Positions 23,723 to 33,109 of a stretch of DNA of 64,000 nucleotides are shown piece by piece (the first letter of the stretch is position 1; each line of letters begins with the position of its first letter). The position numbers were made by a program, and so were the translations under genes. The notes beneath the pieces are model-generated. The model was not told the DNA's origin, made no database searches, and saw nothing but the letters and a program-made list of their open reading frames with translations. Source of the stretch: JAUXEH01 sp965533275 (lineage in GTDB: Bacteria > Acidobacteriota > Aminicenantia > Aminicenantales > Aminicenantaceae); the NCBI GenBank assembly GCA_965533275.1, contig CBESWG010000011.1, positions 1-64,000 on the forward strand, written 5' to 3'.

Positions 23723-24932
23723 GGGGGGTTTTCCTCATAGCGGCACTCTTATTCCTGCGGATGAAGGAGGGCGTCTCATACGAATCCCACTGTTTTTCCC
23801 AGGAGGGCCGCTCCATCTTGTCCCACATGGGCTCGTTCCCTTTGGGTTCGAACACATAGGGCGGAGTTTTCTGAGGGACCTGGAACGGGGGAGGAGACTC
23901 ATGGCGCGGGTGGGACAGCACGTCCTGAGGCGTGATCGTCTCCTGCATGCCGACTCTGTCGAATCCGGTGGCGATGACTGTGACCTTGACCACCTCCTTG
24001 AGCGATTCGTCGATGACCGTGCCGAAGATGATGTTGGCCTCTGGGTGGGCCTGACTGTGGATGAGCTCTGAGGCCTTCGAGACCTCGTGCAGCCGGATGT
24101 CCTTGCTTCCGGTGATGTTGATCAGGACGCCATGGGCGCCGGCGATGGAAGTGTCCACCAGCAGGGGTGAAGAGATCGCCTTCTGGGCGGCATCGACAGC
24201 CCGGTTCTCGCCCGAGGCGATGCCGGTCCCCATGAAGGCCATTCCCATGCCCTTCATGATGGATTTAACATCGGCAAAATCCAGGTTGATGAGCCCAGGG
24301 CGCGTGATGAGGTCTGAGATCCCCTGGACCGCCTGACGCAGAATGTCGTCCGCCATGCGGAATGCGTCCTGGATCGATGTGTCCAGGTTCACCGTCTCCA
24401 GGAGCCTCTCGTTGGGTATGGAGATGACGGTGTCGACAGCCCCTTTCAGCTCATCGAGGCCCTCGAGTGCCTGTTTCATGCGGATCTTCCCCTCGAAACC
24501 GAAGGGGAGCGTTACGATGGCGATGGCCAGAATATCCAGCTCTGATGCCAGGTTAGCCAGCACCGGGGTCGCTCCCGTCCCGGTCCCGCCTCCCAGCCCG
24601 GCCGTGAGGAAAACCATGTCGGCCCCCTCGACCAGGTCGAGCAGTTTCTCCGTGTCCTCCATGGCCCCCTGCCGCCCGATGTCCGGGCGTCCACCTGAGC
24701 CCAGCCCTTTGGAGAGCTGGCTCCCGATCTGGAGCTTAGTCCCCGCCTTGTTGGAGTTCAGGGCCTGGAGATCCGTGTTTACGGCGATGAACTCCACTCC
24801 TGCGATCTGGGCATCGATCATGCGGTTCACGGCATTGCCGCCGCCCCCCCCCAGGCCGATGACCTTGATCTTGGCCCCCTGCTTCTCTTCCACTAGATGA
24901 AACTTGAGTTTGCTGCGTGAATCCTCACTCAT
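23709..24932 (-). CDS. ftsZ: Cell division protein FtsZ
   Basis: 407 residues. A tubulin-like GTPase that forms the division ring. It shows KIKVIGLGGGGGNAVNRM at the N-terminus, the tubulin signature LGGGTGTGATPV (about 112-123), and the T7 loop LINLDFADVKSIM. After a variable linker, the conserved C-terminal peptide that binds FtsA appears as ETPSFIRRNK, followed by about a dozen basic residues. It lies 28 bases downstream of ftsA, the largest gap inside the cluster, consistent with a separate ribosome-binding site (GGAGG). Confidence 0.97.
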   Translation of the reverse strand: MSEDSRSKLKFHLVEEKQGAKIKVIGLGGGGGNAVNRMIDAQIAGVEFIAVNTDLQALNSNKAGTKLQIGSQLSKGLGSGGRPDIGRQGAMEDTEKLLDLVEGADMVFLTAGLGGGTGTGATPVLANLASELDILAIAIVTLPFGFEGKIRMKQALEGLDELKGAVDTVISIPNERLLETVNLDTSIQDAFRMADDILRQAVQGISDLITRPGLINLDFADVKSIMKGMGMAFMGTGIASGENRAVDAAQKAISSPLLVDTSIAGAHGVLINITGSKDIRLHEVSKASELIHSQAHPEANIIFGTVIDESLKEVVKVTVIATGFDRVGMQETITPQDVLSHPRHESPPPFQVPQKTPPYVFEPKGNEPMWDKMERPSWEKQWDSYETPSFIRRNKSAAMRKTPRGIG

Positions 24933-24960
24933 GCTTTCCTCCTGATATGGTTATTTTGCA

Positions 24961-26184
24961 TTATGTTTCTTTCAGCCAATCCTTCATCTTCGACCAAAAG
25001 GTCTTCTTATTGTCCTTGGATACTCCTTTGCTCTTCCACTGACTGAATCCGTATACGATCAATCCCACGGCCGTGGCATAATCCGGTGTGTTCACACGAT
25101 CCACAAGGCCTCCTATCCCAGCGGGATCACCCCGCCGGACAGGCAGATCGAAGACACTCTCCGCCACCTCTTCCAGTCCGTCCAGCAGCGCTGTGCCGCC
25201 GGTGAAGACGATCCCCGAGTTGAGGGATTTCTCATACCCCATCCGCTTGATATCGTTGTCCACCAGCCGGAAGATCTCTTCAGCGCGGGGTTGTATGATG
25301 TCCGCCAGCAGCTGCCTGGACAGCACTCGCGCCTTCTTCCCCCTCCCCACGGAGGGGACCTCGATGGTCTCCTGGTCTTCCATCAACGATGCGGCCGCGC
25401 ATCCGAATTTCTTCTTGATCTTCTCCGCATCCGGGATGGGCGTCCTCAGCCCGACGGCGATGTCGTTGGTGAAGTTGTCGCCGCCGATGGGGATGACGGA
25501 TGTGTACCACAGGCTGCCCCGCTCGAAGATCGCCACCTCGGTGGTGCCTCCGCCGATGTCGATGAGGCCCACCCCGAGTTCCATCTCATCGTGTGTCAGG
25601 ATGGAGTGAGATGTGGCGATCTGGCTGAGGACGATCTGTTCTATCTCGATCCCGGCCCGGGCAATGCAGGTTTTCAGGTTCTGAACAGAAGTTACGGCGC
25701 CCGTGACGATGTGTACGTTCACCTCGAGCTTAATACCGCTCATGCCCAAAGGATCTTTGATCCCGTCCTGTTCATCCACCACAAACTCTTGGGGGATGAT
25801 GTGTATGATCTCCCGGTCCGGCGGAATGGAAACGGCCTTGGACTGGTCGATCACTCGCTTGATGTCTTCTCGGCTGATCTCACGGTTTTTTCCGGAAACG
25901 GCGATGACTCCGCGGCTGTTAAAACTCTTGATGTGGGCCCCGGAGATCCCGATGAATCCGGAGTCGATCTCTACGCCGGCCATGAGCTCCGCCTCTTCCT
26001 GGGACTTCTTGATGGCATCTACAGTGGCTTCCAGGTTGACGACCACGCCCTTGCGCAGCCCCCGGGATTCGGCCACTCCGATCCCGATGATCTCGACCTT
26101 CCGGTCTTCTGTGATCTCTCCGATGATGGAGGTCACCGATTTGGTGCCGATGTCGATCCCGACGATGTATCCGTTCTTGGGCAT
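24961..26184 (-). CDS. ftsA: Cell division protein FtsA
   Basis: 407 residues of actin-like fold. The N-terminal phosphate-1 motif GIDIGTKSVTSIIGE, the second phosphate loop LIDIGGGTTEVAIFE and the adenosine-side loop SGIVFTGGTALLDG are visible, with the 1C domain between them. The C-terminal membrane-binding amphipathic helix appears as WSKMKDWLKET. FtsA tethers FtsZ filaments to the membrane. The start lies 3 bases after ftsQ. Confidence 0.96.
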   Translation of the reverse strand: MPKNGYIVGIDIGTKSVTSIIGEITEDRKVEIIGIGVAESRGLRKGVVVNLEATVDAIKKSQEEAELMAGVEIDSGFIGISGAHIKSFNSRGVIAVSGKNREISREDIKRVIDQSKAVSIPPDREIIHIIPQEFVVDEQDGIKDPLGMSGIKLEVNVHIVTGAVTSVQNLKTCIARAGIEIEQIVLSQIATSHSILTHDEMELGVGLIDIGGGTTEVAIFERGSLWYTSVIPIGGDNFTNDIAVGLRTPIPDAEKIKKKFGCAAASLMEDQETIEVPSVGRGKKARVLSRQLLADIIQPRAEEIFRLVDNDIKRMGYEKSLNSGIVFTGGTALLDGLEEVAESVFDLPVRRGDPAGIGGLVDRVNTPDYATAVGLIVYGFSQWKSKGVSKDNKKTFWSKMKDWLKET

Positions 26185-26187
26185 ATT

Positions 26188-27048
26188 TTATCTCCTTCCC
26201 GGAGCAGGACTCTGTCCCGGGATCCCGACTCGGGGCTTGCTCACCACCCTGTCGACCAGGCTCAGGTCCACGTATTCCAGCGGTGCCTCGCCTTCCAGAT
26301 AGGCTCGTTCCGCATGGAAGTTCTTCATTTTGGCCGAAAATCGGCCTCTCCCGAAATGCAGCCAGGCGGGAAAATCATCCCTCATGACCTTTGTGTCGGT
26401 GAAATGTCCGATATCGATGATCTCAATCCTTGCCCGGTCTTCCGGAGAAAGTGCGTCCAGGAAAAACCAGGCACGGGCTAATTTTTCTTCCCTGTCTTCC
26501 CGGAATCGGTCCTTGTCGATAAACAGGGGCAGGCCCCAGTCGGCGTCCGGATCCGAGGGAGCCAGTTCCGTCCCTTCCCGGTCGATGAGCATCGGGGAAT
26601 GCAATCCCAACAGCGCCGCAGGGACCCTTTCGCGGATCTCGACACTGAGGATCGAGGGGAAATGCTTCCGGACCCGGACGGACAGGATCCAGGAATTCGC
26701 TTCCAGCGCACCCCGAAGCCGGCGGATATCCAGGAGCAGCAGATTCCCTGAAACGTGCTGCTCCAGCCAGCGGGCCGCCGCAGATCGGAGCCCCGGCTTG
26801 CTGCAGCGGATCTCGATGCGTTCGATGTTCAGGCGATCCCATCCCATCAGGAAAAGCCATCCCTGCTGGGCTCCCAGGAAGAGCCCTGCGATCAGGATCA
26901 GACTGAATCCTGCGTGCCGCATCTTCACTCGAAACTTCCTCTGGATCTTTTTGGTCTTGATCTCGGTATCGCGGCGGCGGTATCGGGCGGGCTCGCCGAG
27001 GAGCGGCTCGATGCGGATCTTGAACGGGGGATGGAGGTTGACGGCCAT
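26188..27048 (-). CDS. ftsQ: Cell division protein FtsQ/DivIB
   Basis: 286 residues, bitopic. A basic cytoplasmic N-terminus of about 45 residues is followed by one transmembrane helix (FSLILIAGLFLGAQQGWLFL, about 48-67), a POTRA domain starting at LNIERIEIRCSKPGLRS, and a beta domain. It links early and late divisome proteins. It starts 5 bases after the murC stop. Sequence similarity in this family is low; the call rests on architecture plus location between murC and ftsA. Confidence 0.88.
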   Translation of the reverse strand: MAVNLHPPFKIRIEPLLGEPARYRRRDTEIKTKKIQRKFRVKMRHAGFSLILIAGLFLGAQQGWLFLMGWDRLNIERIEIRCSKPGLRSAAARWLEQHVSGNLLLLDIRRLRGALEANSWILSVRVRKHFPSILSVEIRERVPAALLGLHSPMLIDREGTELAPSDPDADWGLPLFIDKDRFREDREEKLARAWFFLDALSPEDRARIEIIDIGHFTDTKVMRDDFPAWLHFGRGRFSAKMKNFHAERAYLEGEAPLEYVDLSLVDRVVSKPRVGIPGQSPAPGRR

Positions 27049-27053
27049 GGTTC

Positions 27054-28436
27054 CTAGTTCGCCTCCAGTCTCTCGATGATATCGGGGATGACCCTGTAGA
27101 TGCTCCCCGCTCCCATGACGATGATGATATCCCCGGGTTGTGCCAGTGCGGCGACCCGTTCGACCACCCCTTTCAGGTCCGGCTCAAAAAACACACCCTT
27201 GTGCCCGAATTTCTGGATCTCGGTACAGAGTGCTTCTCCGGTGATGCCCGGGATGGGCTGTTCCCCGGCCGGATAGATCTCGGTGCTGATCAGGATATCC
27301 GCCTGGTTGAAGCTGGTGGCGAATTCATCCATCAGGAGCGACATCCTGGAATAGCGGTGGGGCTGAAATACACCGACCACACGCCGCTTCCACCCCTTCC
27401 TGGCCGCTTCCAGCGTTGCGCTGATCTCTGTGGGATGATGCGCATAATCCTCGATGATGAGGATGTCGTTCACCTCTTTTTTCAGCTCGAAACGCCGGCC
27501 GATACCGCTGTAGCTCTCCAGGCCCTCCAGGATGCTGGGCACGGGAATCTCGAGGTCCAAGCAAACGGCCATGGCGGCCATGGCGTTGTAGATGCTGTGC
27601 ATCCCCGGAACGTTGAGCTTGAGGATGCCCAGCGGTTCTCCCTGGTGGTGTACCTGTGATGTGCTCGAAAAGTGTTCGAATGAGGGATCGCTGGCATAGA
27701 TGTCGGCTTGTGGGGAGAATCCGTAGGTGATGATCTTGCGTTCCAGATCGGGGATCAAGCTCTGGAGGTTGGCGTCGTCCAGACAGAGTATGATGGGACA
27801 GTAGAAGGGGACCTTGTTGGCGAAGTTGACGAAGGTCTTCTTGATCTCGTCTACGGTGTGGTACTGGTCCAGGTGTTCGGCGTCCAGATTGGTGAGTACG
27901 GCGATGTAGGGCGACAGATAGAGGAAGGAACGGTCGCTCTCATCCGCTTCCGCCACGATATAGTCTCCCTCTCCCAGCTTGCCATGGGCTCCGAGCGTGT
28001 TGAGGCGCCCTCCCACGATGATCGTGGGATCCTTCCCTGCCGTCTCCAGCACCTGGGCGATCATGGATGTCGTGGAGGTCTTCCCGTGAGATCCGGCGAC
28101 CGCGATCCCGTCCTTGAGCCTCATGAGTTCCGCCAGCATCTCTGCCCGGGGAATGACAGGAATCTTCAGGCGGCGGGCCTCCTGGACCTCGATGTTGTCC
28201 TCATTGATGGCGGAAGAGATGACGACAACATCCGATCCCTCTACCAGCCCGGCCTTATGGCCCACGCTGATGAAAGCCCCCAATCCCGTGAGCCTGAGGG
28301 TGGATTGATTCTCGGCCATGTCCGATCCTGAGACCCGGTAGCCAAGGTTCAAGAGCACCTCGGCGATGCCGTTCATGCCGGTCCCCCCGATGCCGACCAT
28401 GTGGATGTGCTTGAGTTTCTTGCTGGGTTTGACCAC
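27054..28436 (-). CDS. murC: UDP-N-acetylmuramate--L-alanine ligase MurC
   Basis: 460 residues. The N-terminal Rossmann motif HMVGIGGTGMNGIAEVLL, the ATP-binding loop GSHGKTSTTSM (about 111-121), the central VAEADESDRSFL, and VVGVFQPHRYSR near the C-terminus identify MurC. It adds L-Ala to UDP-MurNAc. It is a stand-alone enzyme, not fused to MurB. Gap to murG is one base. Confidence 0.96.
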   Translation of the reverse strand: MVKPSKKLKHIHMVGIGGTGMNGIAEVLLNLGYRVSGSDMAENQSTLRLTGLGAFISVGHKAGLVEGSDVVVISSAINEDNIEVQEARRLKIPVIPRAEMLAELMRLKDGIAVAGSHGKTSTTSMIAQVLETAGKDPTIIVGGRLNTLGAHGKLGEGDYIVAEADESDRSFLYLSPYIAVLTNLDAEHLDQYHTVDEIKKTFVNFANKVPFYCPIILCLDDANLQSLIPDLERKIITYGFSPQADIYASDPSFEHFSSTSQVHHQGEPLGILKLNVPGMHSIYNAMAAMAVCLDLEIPVPSILEGLESYSGIGRRFELKKEVNDILIIEDYAHHPTEISATLEAARKGWKRRVVGVFQPHRYSRMSLLMDEFATSFNQADILISTEIYPAGEQPIPGITGEALCTEIQKFGHKGVFFEPDLKGVVERVAALAQPGDIIIVMGAGSIYRVIPDIIERLEAN

Positions 28437-28437
28437 G

Positions 28438-29526
28438 TCATGGCCTCCTTTCCATTAGATCCAGACAGAGGTCTGCGATCCTGTCTGCCACATCCGGAGG
28501 GACCTGGAGCTTGGTGAGGTTGTCCTCCATGCGCGAGATCATGCCCATGTCTGCCAGGAGCTCCTTGATGTGCCGGGACAGCACCTCGGGGGTGAATTCC
28601 CTCTCCGCAAGCAGCAGGGCTCCCCCGATCTGCTCCAGTTCCTTCGCATTGAGAGTCTGATGGTCATCGGTGGCCCGGGAGAAGGGCACCAGCAGCGAAG
28701 CCTTGCGCGAGGCGATCAGCTCGGCGATGGTGGAGGCGCCGGAGCGGCTTATCACCAGGTCGGATTCCCGGAAACAGGATGGCATGTCGAAAAAAAATGA
28801 ATCCACGGTCACATCCTCGAAGCCCAGCTCTCTGTAGCCCTCTTCCACCCAGGCACGGTCCCTCTCGCCGGTCTGGTGAAGGAAGCGGAGTCGGTCTTCG
28901 GAGCCTCTCAGTAGAGGCAGGGAATCGATCATCTGTCGATTGAGGAACGTGGAGCCCTGGCTGCCCCCGAAGACGAGGATCGTCAGCCGCCCGTCCCTCT
29001 CCTTGGCCGGGAGTCCGTAGAATTCTTCCCTTACCGGATTGCCCAGGAATACCCCCTTGTCCTTGAAGTCGGGGAGCGAGCTCTCGAAGGCGGCCACGGC
29101 CTTGTCGACAAAGGGCAGGAGCCTCCGGTTCGTGAATCCCGGATGCCGGTTCTGCTCCAGGATCACTGTCGGGATCCGCATGCGGGATGCCAGCAGGACC
29201 ACCGGTCCGGCACTGTAGCCGCCGACTCCGACGACCAGGCCGGGTTTCAGGCGGCGCAGAAGACGATAGGACTGCCAGAACGCCCGCGGCAGGAGGAGGA
29301 GAGCCCTGAGAGTCTTCCAGCCGCGGCCTTTCAGGCCTTCGATCCTCAGTGGGATGAAGTGAGCATTGTGATGCTGCATGATCTTCTGTTCCAGCGCCCG
29401 GCTGCTCCCCACATAGGTGACCTTCAGATCCGGCGACTTCTGCTGCAGACTGCCGCCCAGGGCCAGAGCAGGGTAGAGGTGCCCGGCCGTTCCGCCGCCG
29501 CTGATGATGATCTGTGCCGCGCTCAT
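28438..29526 (-). CDS. murG: MurG, lipid II-forming GlcNAc transferase
   Basis: 362 residues of GT-B fold. It has IIISGGGTAGHLYPALALG at the N-terminus, GVGGYSAGPVVL, ILVFGGSQGSTFLN and the donor-site RSGASTIAELIASRKASLLVP. It converts lipid I to lipid II at the inner membrane. ATG 29526 is selected because it forms an ATGA overlap with ftsW and has GAGGAG five bases upstream; the open frame further upstream lies within ftsW. Confidence 0.96.
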   Translation of the reverse strand: MSAAQIIISGGGTAGHLYPALALGGSLQQKSPDLKVTYVGSSRALEQKIMQHHNAHFIPLRIEGLKGRGWKTLRALLLLPRAFWQSYRLLRRLKPGLVVGVGGYSAGPVVLLASRMRIPTVILEQNRHPGFTNRRLLPFVDKAVAAFESSLPDFKDKGVFLGNPVREEFYGLPAKERDGRLTILVFGGSQGSTFLNRQMIDSLPLLRGSEDRLRFLHQTGERDRAWVEEGYRELGFEDVTVDSFFFDMPSCFRESDLVISRSGASTIAELIASRKASLLVPFSRATDDHQTLNAKELEQIGGALLLAEREFTPEVLSRHIKELLADMGMISRMEDNLTKLQVPPDVADRIADLCLDLMERRP

Positions 29527-30641
29527 TTTCTCCTCTGTGTGGTTTTCCGCTGTGAGATGTGCAGGAGTATGCCCATGGCAAACAGCGTGCATATCAGGGA
29601 TGAGCGGCCGTAGCTGAAGAGGGGGAGGGGCAGACCCGTGGTCGGCGCCAGCCCCAATGCGATGCTGATGTTGAGGAGAGCCTGGATGCCGATCGTCAGG
29701 GTCAGGCCGGCGGCCAGGGTCCGGCTGAACGGATCCGGTGCTCGACGGGAGATCACCAGCCCCCGCCAGATGAAGATGCCGAACAGGAAGAGCACTCCCA
29801 TCGCTCCGATGAATCCCAGTTCCTCGCCCACGATCGAATAGATATAATCGGTATGGGCATCCGGCAGGAAATAGAGCTTGCGGGAACTCTGGCCGATGCT
29901 CGAGCCGAATATCCCGCCCGATCCGAGTGCGAGCTTAGACTGATAGGCTTGATACCCGGCATCGTGCAGGTTGGACCCCGGTGATAGGAACGAAACGATC
30001 CGCTCGCGGACATATGCGGGCGCCTGGAGGAGAATGACTCCCACCAGGGCAGATGCTCCCACACCCAACGCGAACAGATGCGACAGCCGTACGCCGCCCA
30101 GGAAGAGCATCACAGCACAGATCACACCGATCAGGAGGGCAGTACTGACATCCGGCTCCTTGAAGACCAGGAGGAGCACAACACCGATCACCCCCAGAGG
30201 CAGCGCCAGGATTCGGATGTCATTCAGGGATTCTCTCTTCTTGTCCAGGTAATAGGCCAGGAAAATAACCAGGCTGATCTTGATCAGCTCAGAGGGCTGG
30301 AAACGGAAGCCGGCGATGTGGATCCAGCGGTTGGCATTCCGGATCGCAGGCATGACCAGGGCCAGGGCCAGCATGCCGATGGTGAGGGTCAGAAGACCGT
30401 ACACGAAGACGGGATTCTGATAGAACGGCCGTGACCAGGCCATGATGCAGAAGAGCAGGACGAGTCCCATCGCTGCCCCGACAACCTGGTGGAGGAGGTA
30501 GTAGAACGAGTTTCCCCGTTCTTCGATCCCGCGAGGCGCAGACGAGCTGAACACCATCACCAGCCCGAAAGCGATCATCCCGATGACCACCAGGAAAAGC
30601 AGTTTGTCGAAGCCGTACTTGCGGTAGATCTCTTTGCTCAC
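29523..30641 (-). CDS. ftsW: Lipid II polymerase FtsW (SEDS family)
   Basis: 372 residues with about ten hydrophobic helices. It begins KLLFLVVIGMIAFGLVMVFS, contains the SEDS motif region GYQAYQSKLALGSGGIFGSS and DFIFS-like YIYSIVGEELGFIGA, and ends with LPLPLFSYGRSSLICTLFAMG. SEDS proteins polymerise septal glycan with the class B PBP encoded upstream. ATGA overlap with both murD and murG. Confidence 0.95.
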   Translation of the reverse strand: MSKEIYRKYGFDKLLFLVVIGMIAFGLVMVFSSSAPRGIEERGNSFYYLLHQVVGAAMGLVLLFCIMAWSRPFYQNPVFVYGLLTLTIGMLALALVMPAIRNANRWIHIAGFRFQPSELIKISLVIFLAYYLDKKRESLNDIRILALPLGVIGVVLLLVFKEPDVSTALLIGVICAVMLFLGGVRLSHLFALGVGASALVGVILLQAPAYVRERIVSFLSPGSNLHDAGYQAYQSKLALGSGGIFGSSIGQSSRKLYFLPDAHTDYIYSIVGEELGFIGAMGVLFLFGIFIWRGLVISRRAPDPFSRTLAAGLTLTIGIQALLNISIALGLAPTTGLPLPLFSYGRSSLICTLFAMGILLHISQRKTTQRRK

Positions 30642-32011
30642 TCCGCTACCTCGTTCTTTTCCTCCTGAAGCTCCAGGACCTCCTGCTTGAACACCTCACC
30701 GCGATGCTCGAAGCTGCGAAACATGTCGAAACTCGTGCAGGCCGGAGCCAGCAGCACAATGTCGCCGGGGGCGGCCGCTTGGTGCGCTGTGCGTACCGCA
30801 TCCCGCATGGTCTTGACCCTCTCCATGGGAACCGTGCCCTGCAGGGCCGAAAAAATGAGGGGCGCCGCCTCTCCCATGATAACGATCCCCTTCGCCCGTG
30901 ACCGGACCGGTTCGCGGAGCATCTCGAAATTGCCTCCTTTGTCCCGGCCTCCCAGGATCAGCACGATGGGACGGGAAAAGCTGTCCAGGGACTTGAGGGT
31001 GGCATCCACGTTGGTGGCCTTGGAGTCATTGTAGAATTCCACCCCTCCCAGATCGATCACCTTTTCCAGCCTGTGTTCCAGAGCCCGGAATCCCCGGATC
31101 CCCGACTTGAGCCGCAGCAGCGGGACACCCAGGGATTGGCCGGCCAGGGCCGCTGCCATGACGTTCTCCTGGTTGTGTTTCCCGAGAAGCGGGATGTCAT
31201 CCACGGTCAGCAGCTCGTCTGTCCGTGCACCCTCCGCCAGCATGATCTTCCCCCCTTTTGCGGCATAGCAGCCCGGCACCACCGAGTTCTGGAGGCTGAA
31301 GCCCAAGGTCTGGAAGGGGCCGCTGTCCCTCAGTCCCCATACCAGTGGATCATCCCGGTTCAGCACGGCCGTATCATCCTGGGTCAAGCAGGTGAGGATC
31401 CTTTTCTTGGAGGCAAAGTAATGGTCGAAGTCCGTGTGCCAGTCCAGGTGGTCGGGCGAGAGGTTGAGGAACACCGCCACATCGGGCCGGAATGTGTGTG
31501 TGAAAGCCAGCTGGAAACTGGACAGCTCTGTCACATAGATGTGATCCTCGCAGCTGTCCTCAACAAAGCCGATCAAGGGGCTGCCGATGTTCCCGGCCAG
31601 GAAGGCAGGCAGGCCTGCCTCCTCCAGGATCCGAAATGTCAGAGTCGTGACTGTGGACTTTCCGTTGGAGCCGGTGATGCCCACTATCCGGCCCTTGAGA
31701 TACCTGGCGGCCAGCTCCACCTCAGAAAAAACCGCGATCCCCCTCTCTCTCGCCTCATTCAGGGCGGGGAGGGGAGGGACTCCGGGGCTGGGAACGATCA
31801 GGTCAGAGGTCAGAAAGGAAGCTCGGTCGTGTCCTCCGGTCTCGAAGCGAATATTCGGGGAGTCCCAGCGCGCCATGGCCTCTCCCAGTTCTGCGGCTGT
31901 TCGCCTCTCGCTGATCGTGATCCTCGCCCCGCGGCTCAGCGCGAAGCGGCAGACGGCTTCCCCTGTCCGGCCGAAGCCGACGATCAGCAGTTCCTTGTCC
32001 TTAAGTTCCAT
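30638..32011 (-). CDS. murD: UDP-N-acetylmuramoyl-L-alanine--D-glutamate ligase MurD
   Basis: 457 residues. N-terminal Rossmann domain KELLIVGFGRTGEAVCRFAL, ATP loop GITGSNGKSTVTTLT (about 112-126), LSSFQLAFTH, and the C-terminal YNDSKATNVDAT followed by ILGGRDKGG. It adds D-Glu to UDP-MurNAc-L-Ala. Four-base overlap with ftsW. Confidence 0.96.
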   Translation of the reverse strand: MELKDKELLIVGFGRTGEAVCRFALSRGARITISERRTAAELGEAMARWDSPNIRFETGGHDRASFLTSDLIVPSPGVPPLPALNEARERGIAVFSEVELAARYLKGRIVGITGSNGKSTVTTLTFRILEEAGLPAFLAGNIGSPLIGFVEDSCEDHIYVTELSSFQLAFTHTFRPDVAVFLNLSPDHLDWHTDFDHYFASKKRILTCLTQDDTAVLNRDDPLVWGLRDSGPFQTLGFSLQNSVVPGCYAAKGGKIMLAEGARTDELLTVDDIPLLGKHNQENVMAAALAGQSLGVPLLRLKSGIRGFRALEHRLEKVIDLGGVEFYNDSKATNVDATLKSLDSFSRPIVLILGGRDKGGNFEMLREPVRSRAKGIVIMGEAAPLIFSALQGTVPMERVKTMRDAVRTAHQAAAPGDIVLLAPACTSFDMFRSFEHRGEVFKQEVLELQEEKNEVAE

Positions 32012-32017
32012 TTTCTT

Positions 32018-33106
32018 CTATCTGATCTTCAAAGTTGTCAGGCTGAAGAGAGCGAATATGATGGCCGCGATCCAAAAGCGCACCACGATCTTGGATTCAG
32101 ACCATCCCATGAGCTCGAAATGATGGTGCAGGGGCGCCATCTTGAATATCCGTTTGCCTCCGCTGAATTTGAAATATCCCACCTGGAGCAGGACCGAGAG
32201 TTCTTCCAGGATGAAGACGCCGGCCACCATGAAGAGCAGGAATTCCTGTTTGATCATGATGGCCACCAGCCCCACGGTGGCCCCCAGCGAGAGGGCGCCC
32301 GTGTCTCCCATGAAGATTTCGGCCGGGTGACAGTTGTACCACAGGAATCCCAGGCAGGCCCCGGCCATGGCGCCCAGGAAGATCGTCAGTTCCGAGGCCA
32401 GCTCCACCCTGGGTATATCGAGATAGGTGGACCAGCGCGCATCACCTGCGATGTAGCAGATGGCCGTGAATGAGGCCACGCTGATCAGGGAGAGACCGAT
32501 GGCCAGCCCGTCCAGGCCGTCCGCCAGGTTCACGGCGTTGGAGGACGCGGTGATGATGAACATGATCCAGGGAAAGTAGAAAAATCCCAGATAGGGAGTG
32601 AAATTCTTGAAGAAGGGGAGGGACAGGCGCAGATCGAACTCGCCCCTGGAGCCCAGATAGAGCAGGACGATGCCGGCCACACCCGCCAGGATGATCTGAA
32701 AGATGAATTTCTTGCGTGCGATCAGCCCTGCGGGCTTGTTCTTCTTGACCTGGAGGTAGTCGTCCCAGAATCCGAGGGCTCCGAAGAGGAGCATGGTGAT
32801 CATCGCCAGCCACACGTAGGTGTTGGTCAGGTCGGCCCAGAGCAGGGTGGTGACCAGTGTGCAGGCCAGGATGAGGAAACCACCCATGGTCGGGGTTCCC
32901 TTCTTCGAGAGGTGAGACTTCGGACCCGCATCCCGGATCTCCTCCCCGATCTGGAGCTTCTTTAGTAACCGGATGAGCAAAGGACCCAGGATCAGGGCGA
33001 GGAGGAGCGCCGTGCTCCCGGCCAGAAAACTCCGGACGGTGATGTAGCGGAAGACGTTGAAGAAACTGACATATTCCCTTAGAGGGACGAGCAGCCAGTA
33101 CAGCAT
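32018..33106 (-). CDS. mraY: Phospho-MurNAc-pentapeptide translocase MraY
   Basis: 362 residues, polytopic with about ten membrane helices. The catalytic motifs are present: TMGGFLILA near residue 73, FWDDYLQVKKN, NAVNLADGLDGLAIG with catalytic aspartates, and the histidine loop APLHHHFELMGWSESKIVVRFW. It forms lipid I. It starts 3 bases after murF. Confidence 0.97.
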   Translation of the reverse strand: MLYWLLVPLREYVSFFNVFRYITVRSFLAGSTALLLALILGPLLIRLLKKLQIGEEIRDAGPKSHLSKKGTPTMGGFLILACTLVTTLLWADLTNTYVWLAMITMLLFGALGFWDDYLQVKKNKPAGLIARKKFIFQIILAGVAGIVLLYLGSRGEFDLRLSLPFFKNFTPYLGFFYFPWIMFIITASSNAVNLADGLDGLAIGLSLISVASFTAICYIAGDARWSTYLDIPRVELASELTIFLGAMAGACLGFLWYNCHPAEIFMGDTGALSLGATVGLVAIMIKQEFLLFMVAGVFILEELSVLLQVGYFKFSGGKRIFKMAPLHHHFELMGWSESKIVVRFWIAAIIFALFSLTTLKIR

Positions 33107-33109
33107 CCC